A DNA stretch of 64,000 nucleotides from Selaginella tamariscina (lineage: Eukaryota; Streptophyta; Lycopodiopsida; Selaginellales; Selaginellaceae). Both the position numbers and the translations under genes were made by a program. Location: positions 252,714-316,713 of the forward strand of contig PUQB01000087.1 in the NCBI GenBank assembly GCA_003024785.1, read 5' to 3'. Positions 36,569 through 50,428 of the stretch are shown piece after piece. The number at the start of each line of letters is the position of its first letter. The first letter of the stretch is position 1. Below the pieces are notes generated by a model that was not told the DNA's origin, ran no database searches, and worked only from the letters and a program-made list of their open reading frames with translations.

Positions 36569-39500
36569 TAACAAAATTAATTTTATATTTATAATATGAA
36601 ATGCTTAAGAAAGCACAAAAAAAAATTACTTTTTGATTAATGATCAAATTAGATTTAGATGATTTAAAAAATGAATCAACACTAATACCATTGTCATCGT
36701 AGCAATGAGAAAGTGTGAATTATAAAAATTAGTTTACAATTTAAATTCGATCAAAATGCTTAATAATTATAAAGACAATCCAAATGTTGAATTCACATTC
36801 TAGCATCATATTAATTAAGTTTAATTACGAAAATAAATAATTATTTGTTTGAACATTTATGCTTAACCTAAAGTATAAAAAATGTCATGAAATCTGTTTA
36901 ATTAAGTAACAAATTAATAAAGACTTAAGTTGAAGTTTGTCGTAATGTAATTGCTTGCTTGTAGATGTGTACATATCATTATGCCATGTTAGCATGATTA
37001 TAGTAAATTTATAGTATAAGAATGTCTTAAATAAATAAACTTAGAATATATTAATAATATTTTATATTTATTAAAGTAAGACAGCTTAAAAGATGATAGA
37101 ATATATAATAAACATATGTTTTAATTAAGATAACTTAAGTTTTATTCAACATGTGTGTATAATATATATGAAAGTGTAAGAGTAAAAATTACACAAATAT
37201 ATTTTACTATAAATGTATAATAGTTTTAAGTATAAAATGTGTGTCATTTGAAGTTTTATGATGAACATTTTAAATATATTATATGTGAATAAATTTTGCA
37301 AATTATGTAAATTAAATATATTAATAATAATCTATTTTTAAAACTATATTTAAGTCCAAGATATCCAAAGTCCCATTTATTTAAACCTTCATAATCTGTA
37401 TACTTATTTATTTAAGTACTCCAATGACATTGTGTATATGTATATTTACAATTACATATACATAATAAATCATATATGTATGCGAATTATATAATTTATA
37501 ATTTGAGTTGATATGAGTGAAAGAATGTGTGTGTGTATGTGTTTATGCAATCAAACTTATAACTTAAAAGATCACATCGTTAAGTATTATTTTTAACAAT
37601 GCAATATTAATAATGTCATTTAGGACAAGCATTAAATAATAAATAAAGATCAAAATATTACATAAATAATTTTGGATCTCCTAAAATCCTTTGCGAAACT
37701 AAGAAAAGAAAAATAAATAAATTAAAGTATTATTGATTTTAATAATTTTTAATATTTGTTTTAGCAATTTTTTATTACATGGAGTATTTTAAAAGTAAAT
37801 AAATTATTTATATGAAATGGGATAGACTACTTAAGATTTTTATATATTTTTTAATTGATTTTAATTTTATTTAGCTTATATTTAATATAAAAAGTCTCTT
37901 AATATTTAAATCATTATTGATCTCTATGTTTTCTAAAATAACAAAATGTGTTTTGTATTGTTTTATACCCATTATAATTTAAAGACAATATATACAAGTT
38001 TCATACCTTAAAAAACATAAATATAAAACAAATTTAACAAAATCTAAATTAAAAATTAAAAATATCTTTAAAATATATTATATTTTAGGTATTGAATCTT
38101 TCATATGATATTATATTATTGAGATTATTATCAAAGTTTTTATTAATGTTTTAGTCATAAACAAAGTCAAATTTAATTTCATAATGTGGACCACATTACA
38201 TATTTTTACCATCAATTCATGGTTGTTTTTTAGTATTAATTTTAATTAAGTTTTAACATATTTTAAATTATTTAATTAAAATATATTGTATATTAATTTA
38301 ATTTAAACATAAAATGTTATTAGTATATATATTCTTGTTTAATTATCATTTTAAATTCTATAATCATTAAAAACAAAGGATAAACATTAATATATAAGTG
38401 TCCTTGGTGTTTTAGATAGAAATAAAAAACATTTATACATGTTCAATATATAAAATATAGCATTATAAGTTTTTAGAAAACATACATTGCACTTTTACAT
38501 TAATAAAATGTAAAATTACAAAAAGAAGTTATTTAATTTGTTATCATTATGTCACCCACTAATTTTTCACTTATACGTAAAATAACAAAAAAAATAAATT
38601 ATTTAATTAATAAGATTGTTGAAAATTTCATGTTTCACCATATATTTATACAACATAATTTAGATATTTACATATAATTATATGTTAATATATTTAATTT
38701 ATACATTTATTCATAACTTGAAATAAAGTTATTATTATTTGTTATAATTACTATTTTAATACATATTTATACACATATAACAAATTTAAAACACAAATGC
38801 ATATGCACACACACCGTGCGTGTTTGTGTGTTATATTAAAGCCTAAAGTGGTGGAGCACAATTAAATATATATCCTACACATGTATACATGCTTGTTTAT
38901 AGGCTAATAAATGTTAATTAATATAATAAATATTATACACATATATAATAAAACATAAACATTTCTTGTTTAAACATAGACATTTCATGTTTAACTTATG
39001 TATAACAAAACATAAACATTTCATGTGTAAAGATATTATATATGTAACAAAACATTTACATGTATATTTATATTAAAGATTATTTAGTAAAGTATAGTTT
39101 AATTTGTTCCTATATGAGAAATTGTACACATACATATATATCAAATAAAATTTCATAAAGGTGTATCCTATTATACATTTAATACAAATATTATTAGTTT
39201 TTAAGCCTTTTTATTGTATTATGAATTCCATGTTTCAAAAGTTTAACAGTGAATAAAGTTTAACCACTCAAATAAAATATATTTTCTTAAAACAAGTATA
39301 CTTTAAATATATAATAGTAGATATTAATAGCTAATATAATATTAATTTCTATATTATTTCTTAAAGGAGTATTAAATTTCTTTTAAAATACATTTTTAAT
39401 GATTACTAATTTATGTGTATAGTTATACACACACATGCAACACAAACCTATATATATATACATATATATATATATTATATATATATATTATATATGTATA

Positions 39501-42500
39501 TTATATATATATTAACACATACACACAATAGTTTTAACTTGTGATTTTTGCAAAAGCATTATGTGCTTTAATTATTAATTATTCAGATATATTATGGTTA
39601 CACACAAAACACACAACACACAACACACATAATATATGTTAATAAGTATGTTTTTGATTCTAATAGTATTCATTATGTTTTAAGTAATAAAAAACTATGT
39701 AAATAAAGTTTAATATAATCCTTGTACAAATACGTAAAAGGAGTATGCATAACATTGAAGGAAACTCAAAAACAAATGTTATGATTATTAAAACACACAA
39801 AATAACGGTTTAATATTGGGAAGCACATTTATATGTCAAGAACAAGAGAATAGTGAACTTTCTTTTGAACCGATATGAAGAAATTTTTTTTTTAAATATA
39901 CAATGTCTTATTAATAACTAAACACTATTATGTTTTGTATAAGTTAATAAAGAAAGAGGTAATTAGAGACAACATGCTTTAATTAAAAAATTAAGAATCC
40001 ACAATCACACTTTGACACATAAACATGAAAGAATTGTATGAATATGTTAAAGACAAGTTATTAAACAAAAATTCATAAAAAAGGTGAAAGATTTACATAA
40101 TAGCATTTAAGTTAATAAAAAAGGTAAGGACTTGAAATTTTATAATTTTTTAATATAAATATAAATTAATTATAGTCGAAACGAAGATTTATGTTTTGCA
40201 TTCATAAATGAATATATTTAAGAAGTTATTTTATTATTTATTTATTCATAAACATGGAAGACTTTGTATATAAAACAAAGTTTAGGTAAAGTTTAACTCA
40301 TAAGCTATTTATAACTCATAAAGGAAATTTATTTTTAAACAAGGTTTAAGAAAAGAAAAACTAATAACAATAAAAATATTTTTAAAATACGATTTTAAAT
40401 TCAGAATTACTAAGTGAATTGAAATCATTATCACATTCGACACTTCACTCATTAAACTTTAATTATAATAATACCGATTTAATTAAATTTTCTTTTAAAT
40501 TTATATTAGGCCAATTAATATTTATATAAATTTGTTATTTTTTATAATATCCTCTTTTATATTCTTATTTTCATGCATGTTACTTCAAATTTTTGGTTGT
40601 TTTAAGTTTACTTTTAATAATTTATTATTTTCTTTTTTTAATTATAAATAGTGTGATGTTGTACTAAAATATAAAAAGAAAGAAATTAAAATGTAGCATA
40701 TTATATAAAATTTTAAGGTTTTATTTATGCAAATGATTATAAAATGATGCATTCAAAATTACTAAAAAGATACATAAACTTAACTCTTCTTTATTTGAAA
40801 TTGCAAAAGAGCACCCGGCCAGCATATTCCCTTCTTCTTTCTATTATAGAATATTCCATTAAATATTCTATAATGCTCAAATAATGCATTTCCACCAACA
40901 TACAAAAGATCAAGTACTGAAATAATTAACTAAATTAATTATGATAATCATGTTTAATACTGGAATTTATTGGAATAATATGAGAATCTTAATGTAATTT
41001 TATAAATATTTAATTGTTTTTGTGTTTATGTTATGAACTTGTAAGATCGTTATTAATGTGTATAAAACTTATTAATAATTAACTATAGGTTATTCATATT
41101 AAAAAAAAATTTTAAAAAAAGCTAAGAACCCTAAAATTACCTTAAATGTAAAGTTTTTTTAAAAATATATTTGTTAACTTATTTCTAAGAATTATTTGTT
41201 TTCCATTCATTTAAACATAAGTTACATTTAGTATTAAATTTATAAATTTAAATTTAAATTTTAGTGACATCATTAATAAACTAATATTCGAATGCATTTG
41301 GCTATAACTATGTATATAATTAAATTATATGAATTTTACTCATTTTTATGATATTATTATTTCCTAGTTTTATTTTATAAGATTGTGTAACTTTTTTTTA
41401 ATTATATTTCTAGTTTCTTGATTGTACATGTTATATATATGAATTTCTATGTGCATTAAAGTTTTTATTTAAATTTAATATATAATGTTCAATAATTTTT
41501 TTATTTTATTTTTATATACATTAGCACAAATATTCCTTTCATATGTTATAGGTACAACAAGTACACAAGTGAATGGTTAGATGTAAATTGTAAAGCATCA
41601 AGCTTTACATGAAAATATTAAACTTGTTGAATGTTTAATCATATTTGTATACAAATTTTTATACATATTTTAACATTTATAATAATCAATAATACATTAT
41701 AGTTATAAACAAAGGTGAAATGAGGTAACTTATGATAATGTAAGTTGGTGTAAATAAATGATATAATAAGTGCAAAATTACATAAAATAAAAAAATATAT
41801 AAGAAAAGTAAGTTAATATTTAAAAAGATGAGGAATTCATGATTTTAATAGGACCCTAACATTTTTAACCTAATAAATTCATATCAATTTGTAGTAAATT
41901 TAAATGTTTAATTATAATAAGTAATACATTTATCCTAATCATTATTACATTTTTTTCTTAAATATCTTAGGCAAAATTGGGTAGGAATTTTTTAAAGAAA
42001 ATGTGCTAATCACTTATATAATACCACTTAACTTTTTTTTTTTTTCTTTCTTTCTTTCTTTTTTACTATGTGGGAGTGTTAAGTATGAAAAGTTAAAGCT
42101 TTTATCTTGGGATTCATAATAGATGGTGCAAAAGGTGAATATTAAATGCATGTAATTAAATATATGAATAAATTAGAATAAGTCATTCTTAAGTATTTCT
42201 AATACAATTTATATACTTTTAAACTAGGCTTTTTAATGCAATTGGCCTTTATGTAGCCTCCTCCTAATGGACAATTACAATTATGAATAATTACAATTAC
42301 AATTTGTAGTATAAAACAATTATAATTATAATTAAATGGAAACTTATAAAATAATTATAATTATAAATAATTACAATTACAATTTAGAGACAGACATAGA
42401 AATAATTATAATTATGGACAATTACAATTATAATTATAATTTAAAAGCAGACTTAATATAAATTCAACTTAACAAGATACATCACTCATTGTTATTAACA

Positions 42501-43391
42501 CACCACTCATTTTATCAATTATTAACCTTTAATTAATTATATAGTGACATCTCTTGTAGATAATGATATATTGTGGTTATACAAGATTAAAAAAGAATAT
42601 ACTTAATTAAGTATATTTTCTCCATTGGTGTTGATAAATGTGTCTATTTTATCTGTAAGTACATAAATTTCATAATTTTTTTTTTAATCTTATATGCATC
42701 ACCTGTTTATAAACGCACCTATAGAGCAATAATTATGTTGTACATATCTATATCACCTTTTTATTATTAAATGGGGATGGATAACTTTTACAACTTATAC
42801 TGTTGGAATACTATAAATTGTTTTACAATTCAATCATTTAAACAGCATATTCAATACATATATTTTAACTTAGATGACTTAGTTAAATAAAATATAAGTC
42901 AATCTTAAAGATACAAATATTTATTAAAAATATTAAAAATAAAACATAATAACACATTAATAATTACTTACTAATTAAAGTAGTTATATTGACTTGTTTA
43001 TCAAAATCGTTATATACATAAATTGTAATAAATATTATATAATTATGTGCCAAAATTATTATTAATTAATATGAATTTAATTTCAGCTTATATTATAAGA
43101 AATTATAAGAATACTATTATACAATTATATGTATTTTTGTCATATTTATATAAATAAGCTAGTTTAAAACACCATATTTTACTAGTTTGCATTATATACA
43201 TCAAATATATAAATATGTGTATAACATATTATTAATATTATTAGTATTTCTTAAATAAATTTAAAAACACAACATATACATATTTTATTTATTAAGGCTT
43301 ACTTATTTCATTTTAACACACATATACATTTAAGATATTACATAAACATATATTACATAAATTTGTGTATTTAAGATATTACATAAACATA
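36569..43391. other. AT-rich gene desert
   Basis: About 6.8 kb of very AT-rich DNA with no ORF over 60 codons and no recognisable gene or element domain. It includes a (TA)n-rich patch at 39448-39512, a (TTTC)n patch near 42040-42060 and an AATTACAATTATAATT tandem patch at 42270-42440. Probably decayed transposons beyond recognition by eye. Confidence 0.65.
42270..42440. repeat. AATTATAATTACAATT tandem patch
   Basis: Repeats of an 8-16-bp AATTACAATTATAATT phrase in two or three larger blocks of about 80 bp, each containing ggacaattacaatt or aataattacaattacaattt. Confidence 0.7.
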
Positions 43392-43437
43392 TGTAAATTT
43401 GTGATATCTATACTATATTAGATATCACAAATTTACA
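43392..43437. repeat. Perfect 18-bp inverted repeat (hairpin)
   Basis: tgtaaatttgtgatatct at 43392-43409 is the exact reverse complement of 43420-43437, separated by 10 bases. It lies 37 bp upstream of the proposed RUS1-like start codon, at the edge of the AT-rich desert. Confidence 0.9.
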
Positions 43438-43473
43438 CCATACTGTATTAACTTTAGGGTTCTTGGCGGGTCA

Positions 43474-46400
43474 ATGCTCTGCGGGGGAGGCGCTTGCAAG
43501 GCGCCGGCGTTGTATGGCGACCGAGCACCCGGTAAGAACTTCATAGCTAGCAGGAATATATGAATTCCTCAGCCGCAATACAGTAATCGCTCTACAGAAA
43601 CAAACATTCCTGCCAAATGCATCAGAATTTCAGAGAGTTTACACAGTCCAGAGGTGTATAATCCCCGTTGTTCTGCATAGAAATCCCAAGAAACAAGGAT
43701 TTTGTAGCTGCAAGTCTATATGGCTAGCCCCTCTTTCACGTATAAATGCATTTGGTTCTAACGGTGGAGGAGGTCTTAGAGGAGGTTTTGGGGCAACGGT
43801 GGTGGTGGGGGTGGCGAAGATCCTCCAAATCGGGGGAAACTTCTAGCAATAGTTGTTTTTGGAGGTCTTTTTGTAGTTTGCAGCAGTCGAGCATTAGCCC
43901 AAGTTGTTAATCAAGATATTCGAGATAACAAAGAAGCAGGAGATGGTACACCCACTTAGTGAAAATGCACTCTGGGTAGTGAAGGAAGGCAAGTGGATAA
44001 GATACGTTATGGATGAACATACAAAAGAGCTTGTTAAGGATGTGACAAAGATGAATGGGGAGGAAGCTATGGTTTACGAACGGAAATGTATGCGTGGGGA
44101 AGTTGGGAAGCATGAAGAACATAAATTTGGTGTTAGAGACGTTGGTAGATGGTGTTTGGATGTGTGTGAAGACTACAATGTTACCTGTGGGTTACCCGAA
44201 GACGGTGAGTGATGACTATACGGAGTACACACTTTGGAGGATGGGTCAAATTATTGCCAGCCAGATAAGTGGAGTTCTTACACGCAGGTGTGTATGGGAC
44301 GGGAAGGGGGGGGGGGGGGGGGATAATGTGTATGTTTTCCTTACAGGCATTGCTATATGCGGTTGGACTTGGCAAAGGGGGCAATACCAACAGCAGCAGC
44401 TTGTTAACTGGGTGCTTAAAGACGGGATTGGGTATCTGAGCAAGATTCTACTTTCAAAATACGGTCGACATTTTGATGTACATCCCAAGCGATGGAGGTG
44501 TGTTATGTGTGTGTGTGTTACATATATATACTGGTGTTTTCTTAGATTAATATCGGATCTGATGGAAAACTATGCAAATGCCCTGGAGCTTTTGACACCA
44601 ACATTTCCTCATGCATTTGTTCCACTTACTGCAATTGCTGGAGCTGGTAAATCTGCTGCTGGTTTAATCCAGGTACGTGTACAAAGTTCCTATACATATC
44701 TATGCACACCTACTAACAATGAGTACACACATACACACACACGCACACTATAAAGTTTAATATTCTGTATTAACAGTGTTAAAACGCATATACTTGTTTT
44801 TCTTAATTCTCTGCATATCTACTTTCTCTTTAGGCCGCAACAAGGAGCTGCTTTTATGCTGGATTTGCAACTCAGCACAACTTTGCAGAGGTTAGTACAA
44901 ACCACATCCTCGATTCTTAGCCTGTGTTGTGTGTGTGTGTGTGTATTGCGTGTACGCCTGTTCATATGTCCTGTCGGCATAAGTAAGTCGAAATTATGTC
45001 TCTATAGCATACATACGCGTGTTTGAGGGAATCTTATAGAACCCGTCCATAAATGAGTCATAACGATGTGGCTGTAGATATACATACAGATATATTGTTT
45101 ATGGTTTTGTGTGTGTAAGCGACACATACATATATGTAAACTTGTTCATACAGGTTATTGCCAAAGGTGAAGCTCAAGGAATGTTAAGCAAGTCACTTGG
45201 CATTGCAATGGGAATTGTAGTATCAAGTCGTGTGGGTTCGTCAGGGCCTTTATTAATTGTTACTTTTACGTTGGTCTCTGCTGTTCATATCCTCTGTAAC
45301 TTAAAATCTTATCAGGCCGTGCAGCTTCACACTTTAAACCCTTACAGAACAGGTACACACTTTGTTACATACTAAAATCTCTATTATTAGCTTTAATTGT
45401 CACGTTCTAACATTTGTATATCTCGTAGACGTTCATATCTAATTTGTTTATATAATATTGATTAATATGAGGTTATATAACGTTTGTGTGTGTGTGTGAG
45501 AGAGAGAGTTCATTGGTTAATGTGTTCATACTAGGTCTTATTATGGCGGAGTATTTGACTCGGGAGCATATTCCGTCTGTGAAGGACGTAAATTCTCAGG
45601 AGCCTATCTTGCCATTCTTGGATTTCTTCTTCAAGAAACAAACTCAGGTAAATTTTAAAATATCAACTAATCAATTATTAATTTTTAAACTTTTTTTATT
45701 TACTATCTGTGTTTACATCATAAGGTTCTTAATCGGTCGTAAATATGAAATGTTTTATATAACAGAATACGATTTCTGAGTCCTCTAAACAAGTAGCATC
45801 AGAGATGGAGAAAAAGTTGCGACTTGGAGTGTCATTTGGTGAAGTAGTAGCCGATAAAGAATATGCTGAAACGCTGTTTGAGATATACCGTGGAGAGGAG
45901 TATATTCTAGCATATCAGGCCGATCGTTTCAAGGTTTGTATGCTTTATGTCTGTTTGTGTGAGCGTGCGGGAGACACCAATACATATATATTAGATGCAT
46001 GGACATACTAGGTAGAGGTCATACATACACGTTATGATACATTTTATACCAGCAGACACACACACACACACACACAACGTTGATACATATAGTCACACAA
46101 TACTTACACACCAGATATGTACTTAATAACGATGATATGTGAGTAAACACATTCACACAACACCTTTTGCAGGTTTTGCTCAAGGAATCCTCAACTCCAC
46201 GTGATATGTTGAGAGCAGTAGTCCAAGCAACATACATTCAACACGCTCTGCACAATGAACACACATCGACACGCGAGCTCCTTAGAAGTTCACATGAAAA
46301 CATGCACAATAACTTCGACAATCTAATGCAACAATTGCAGCATTCAGGCTGGTCCACAGATGGCTTAGTTGCACGACCTTCTTCCAATAGAATCCAAAGG

Positions 46401-46568
46401 TACTCGCACACGCCCGACTCTGTGTGTGTGAGAGAGAGAGAGGATAATAAGCTTGTATTAAGTTAAAAATGAAAATAAATAGATAAATGCAACAGAGATA
46501 ATAGTAAGGCCGTATTAACTAACTAATATGTGAACAGTCTTCCAAAATGTTCTTACTCCTCAACATAA
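43474..46568 (+). CDS. RUS1: RUS1-like (DUF647) protein, about ten exons, 5' exons with frame breaks
   Basis: Root UVB-sensitive family; plant members are plastid proteins linked to UV-B perception and early seedling development. Proposed exons: 43474-43531, 43647-44287, 44347-44497, 44546-44672, 44834-44890, 45154-45352, 45535-45647, 45766-45933, 46173-46399, 46538-46568. From exon 4 on, frames join cleanly and match the family (FPHAFVPLTAIAGAGKSAAG, CFYAGFATQHNFAEVIAKGE, LNPYRTGLIMAEYL, GWSTDGLVARPSSNRI). The start has a plausible transit peptide, a Gly-rich stretch and a hydrophobic segment (LLAIVVFGGLFVV). Exons 2-3 hold about five single-base frame changes, near 43787 (G-run), 43925-43960, 44165-44185, 44380 (G-run) and 44400. 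Intron 2 contains 17 consecutive G. The gene is therefore either a recent pseudogene or mis-sequenced in its 5' half. Confidence 0.88.
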
Positions 46569-46586
46569 TAGTCGCTAAACCACGTG

Positions 46587-47994
46587 TTAGAACTTGGGTG
46601 TGGACGTGTTGGTTTCTTCACTTTTCACAAAGTATCCAGTTTGCATGTACTCTGGCTGTGTACTCACCATCTTCATCTTCAACATCTGTATCTCTTCCCT
46701 CAGTGCGTCATTCAGAGCTGCATACATTACCAAGGTAAACATATATACTTATATTTATGTACTCTGTGTGTGTGTGTGAGCTTTTAGTACCGTCACGCAG
46801 TTGTGCTTCTTGCTCCATTCCTCGTAATCTCATTAAGCTCGTTGTTCTCATTTGTCAGGCCTGTGGAGTCTCGCTGCATAAGAACCGATATTTAATACAT
46901 TAAGATTAGTGATAACCCTCTCTCTCTTTCTCTCTCTTCTCACACACACACACACCTGAAAGATGGTGAGCTGAGCAGATAAGGAAGTAGCCTCGGTTTG
47001 TAAGGTCTGTACTTTACGCTCCAGTTCAGATATGTATCTCACTTTGCGTTCCTTTGATCTAGCTGCAGATTGCCGGTTTGCAAGTATTCTGTGCAAAAAA
47101 CACCATGTAAGCACTGTACGCGCGTGTCTAAAACTAATTAGATGCAGCTTACACGTACACACACATACAGAGTTAAAGAGATAAATATGTGTGCGTGTAT
47201 ACATATGCAGATATGTATACCATGTGGCATCACACATATACACACAAGGGGAGACTGATATGTGTACCTCTTTGCTCGTTTAGGATCAACAAGAGCAATC
47301 TCAGCAAGCTTATCATTGGGATTAAGCTTCCTAACCTCCCCATCAAGATCAATCCGGAAATTAATGCTCCCATCCATGGAATTACTATGGAAATGCCGGC
47401 TGGTAGTACTGTCGGACGACATAGTCGGAGACACAGCCGTGGATGCCTCCTTATGCAGCTCGGTAAGCACCAGTCCGTCCACGGACACGCTCCGTGCGTG
47501 GTGTGACGGCCTCTTATTGGACCTCGTCTCACAAGGTAACGTATTGCTCTTCCCAATGGAGCTATCCACTAAGCTCTTTATCCAGCTCTCTCTGTCTCTG
47601 CTGGGTACATCACTCACCGGGTTGTTTATCTTGTCCATGTCGATGTACAAGGCAAACAGATCATCCGAGCAAGCGGCTTCTTCCCTGTCGCTCTGTTCCT
47701 CGTCTCCTACATTGTGTGTCTTGTAGAAGACACTCTCACTGTGGGATCTCCTGTGCCCTTCTTCCTTGGGGGGTCCTCCAGGAGCGTGTTGAGGTCGGAC
47801 TCCTCCACAATGTCCATGTCGGCCGTCTCCAGATCCTGTGGAGAGTGTGTTTCTTTCTTCACTGGGAACGGGGGAAGACCCTTGAACACGTTCTGGGAAT
47901 GTGAGAGAGCGGAGGACTCTATTTGCTTTGTGGGCAGTACCGTGCTGCTCGATTGTAGCCTGTGTATGGCCTCTGTGTAGCTTTCCGAGCCCAT
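46587..47994 (-). CDS. Group I bZIP transcription factor (VIP1/RF2a/PosF21 type), two frame breaks
   Basis: A nuclear DNA-binding regulator. Minus-strand exons: 47994-47268, 47088-46956, 46873-46791, 46717-46587. The basic region [12 protein letters not shown] and the leucine zipper ([19 protein letters not shown]) are diagnostic of group I, as is the upstream [15 protein letters not shown] split by intron 1. Group landmarks [14 protein letters not shown] and a [12 protein letters not shown] phosphosite motif are present. The latter requires a one-base shift near 47768 (ggaagaaggg). Exon 3 is one base too long: NENNELNE and [12 protein letters not shown] are in different frames (near 46830). 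The last exon reads [11 protein letters not shown] and ends normally. Otherwise well preserved. Its stop codon lies 18 bp from that of RUS1-like. Confidence 0.9.
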
Positions 47995-48678
47995 TGTGTG
48001 TGTGTGTGTCTACTGCTTACCTGCAGTCCGCCATAGCCAGAAAGCTTTGAGTGTGTTTATGTGTTAGATAAGAACAAGGACAAATAACTAATACATAGCG
48101 GTTTAGAAGCCCTTAATCTGCTTATGCCTCTGTCTCTGTGCTCTCTCCCCGCAAGTTATACATGTGTTGTTTTTACTGGTTTGACTAACGCGCTTACATA
48201 ATTTATAATATTTAAATGTTATTTATGATTATTTTATTCTCAAAACTTTTATAATTAAAGGTAAAGGCAAATGTATGCACTTTACTTTTTAGAATATTAG
48301 ACTCCGGATATATATTTGCTATACAGTTATAAAACTTCGCGTGTGGTTTTGGATGATCTTGTATTTTGTCGTTTTAATATTTTGATCGGAGGAAATGCTT
48401 ACAGATTCAAAAAATAAAGACTGTGAATGATTTCTAATTCCTGATTGTTTTTTATTTCCACTAATTAAAGTATCAATTTTAAATGCTTAGAGATTCAAAA
48501 TAAAGACTGCGAATGATTTCTAATTCCTGGTTGTTTTTTATATTCCACTGATTAAAGTATTAATTTTAAACATTAATTCTGATTAATTTTAATTTGCTTC
48601 ACATGTGTTTTTATTGTAAAATTTAACATAGTATATATAAGACACATACATTTGTTTCTTGTACTCTCTATGTGCGTT

Positions 48679-48709
<31 letters not shown>

Positions 48710-48907
48710 CACAACACACACACACACAAGTATATATTATATCCAACACTCCAACCAATAGTGTGTGTGTGTGTGTCTATATATAAATATATACACATAC
48801 TATTCTAGCACGACACTTGGACTTCGTCGTGTAGATTTTCACTACAAAGATTCTTCTTCTTTCTTTTTCATTTTATTCCTCGTCTTTTCCATTTGTCAGA
48901 GATATCC

Positions 48908-48948
<41 letters not shown>

Positions 48949-49274
48949 TGTGTATGTGTATGTGTTAAGCGTGCATGTGTGTAAAACGTCGATATTTTAT
49001 GTATAAAGGGATTTGTACTGTTATTTTAAGATGCTTGCGTACTGAGAGCATTTATACTTGCATTGAAGTACAAATAAAAACTATTTTTTATACTTATTTT
49101 ATTTAACTTAAACATTTATATATTGTCTATGTATATTATATACACATATATTTATAACCATTGTACAAAAAACTCTAGATAATACACAAGGATATACAAT
49201 AATTTAAATAATCATTTAATTAAAATAAGTAAAATTACAACTATACTACATTATCCATCTTATTATAATTCTAC
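47995..49274. other. Upstream region of the bZIP gene and AT-rich spacer
   Basis: (GT)n at 47996-48009 abuts the bZIP start codon. A segment around 48391-48470 (cttacagattcaaaa...) is repeated at 48484-48560, a tandem duplication of about 88 bp. (TC)n(CA)n lies at 48676-48727 and (TA)n at 48910-48945. No gene seen. Confidence 0.6.
48391..48565. repeat. ~88-bp tandem duplication
   Basis: Two imperfect copies share the phrases ttagagattcaaaa(t)aaagactg, gaatgatttctaattcctg and ttgtttttta...ccactgattaaagta(t). Confidence 0.75.
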
Positions 49275-50428
49275 GTACAACACACATATGGTGTGTGCAT
49301 ACGCATGTCAGTTAAACGTGGCTGCAATTTCTTGTAAGAAAGAAACATTGACCACTTGGATTGATGTGTGTGTGTGTGTGTGCGTGCCTGTACATTATTT
49401 ATATATTAATAGATGGTACATATATATGTAAATAAACTATATACGTACAACATACAATTCATTATTGATATCTATTAAAATTATTAATATTATGCTTAGT
49501 CCAATTATAATTATATTATAAATATACACCGTATAATGTTGGTCTTTGGACTACAGAGATTTATTAATGATTTTTAATTTTGTTAATGACATTATTAAAA
49601 ATAAATAACTACATAAAATGAATATATATAATACCAACATGATATAAGTTGCAGTGCAAGTTTATTATTACTAAAAAATTAGTTTTCATATATATATATA
49701 TAGATATATATAGAAGTTCATAAAATTCATATAAGTACGTAACATATTATGTATAAACATTAATATAAAAGAATCTCATATTAATATTTACTAATATGGT
49801 AGAAGTTATTTTATTTTATTTGTTTTAGGAGTACTAAATTAAATAAAAACTAGAAATTCATATATTAGAATATTTAATAAACTGCACTAGGTATTTATCA
49901 AAATATATATATATTTTAAAATATATAACATGAAGATCTTCCAATCCATACATGTAGCTACTCTCTCTCACACACACACGCTATATAGATGCAAACGCGT
50001 GTCTTGCTCTCATGCTCACAGCAAGATGTTAAATATATTACATAAAAACACAGCAGATAGTATATAAACACAGCAGACTTTCGCTCGTCGGACGGTCAGA
50101 GTATGTCTTGAGTATATATGTGTATGTGTGTGTGTGTGCGCCTGTGTGTAAAATTTCATATATAAAGGATTTGTACTATGAACTTGATCAGCTTAATTTT
50201 ATTTGCAGTAATGCTCATATAAAACTTAAAAATATAGTTCTATTATAAAACGTATTTAAATAACATATTTAATAATACGTATATATATTATTCACACACA
50301 CACACACACACAATACGTATGTACAGAGCACGGTCAATGTTTCTTTCTTACAAGAAATTGCATCTATTGTATGCTGGTCAGCCACGTTTGACTGACACGA
50401 GTATGCACACAGCATATGCGTGTTGTAC
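49275..50428. repeat. Inverted repeat pair, possible MITE-like or foldback element
   Basis: 49323-49353 is an exact 31-bp reverse complement of 50332-50362. Similarity continues outward: gtacaacacacatatg...cagttaaacgtggc (49275 on) pairs with gccacgtttgactgac...gcgtgttgtac (to 50428). The right arm carries an extra 18 bp. The arms enclose about 980 bp of AT-rich, non-coding DNA. A further phrase (tgtgtaaaa...tataaaggatttgtact) occurs at 48978 and 50144 in direct orientation, one copy outside and one inside the arms. Confidence 0.75.
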
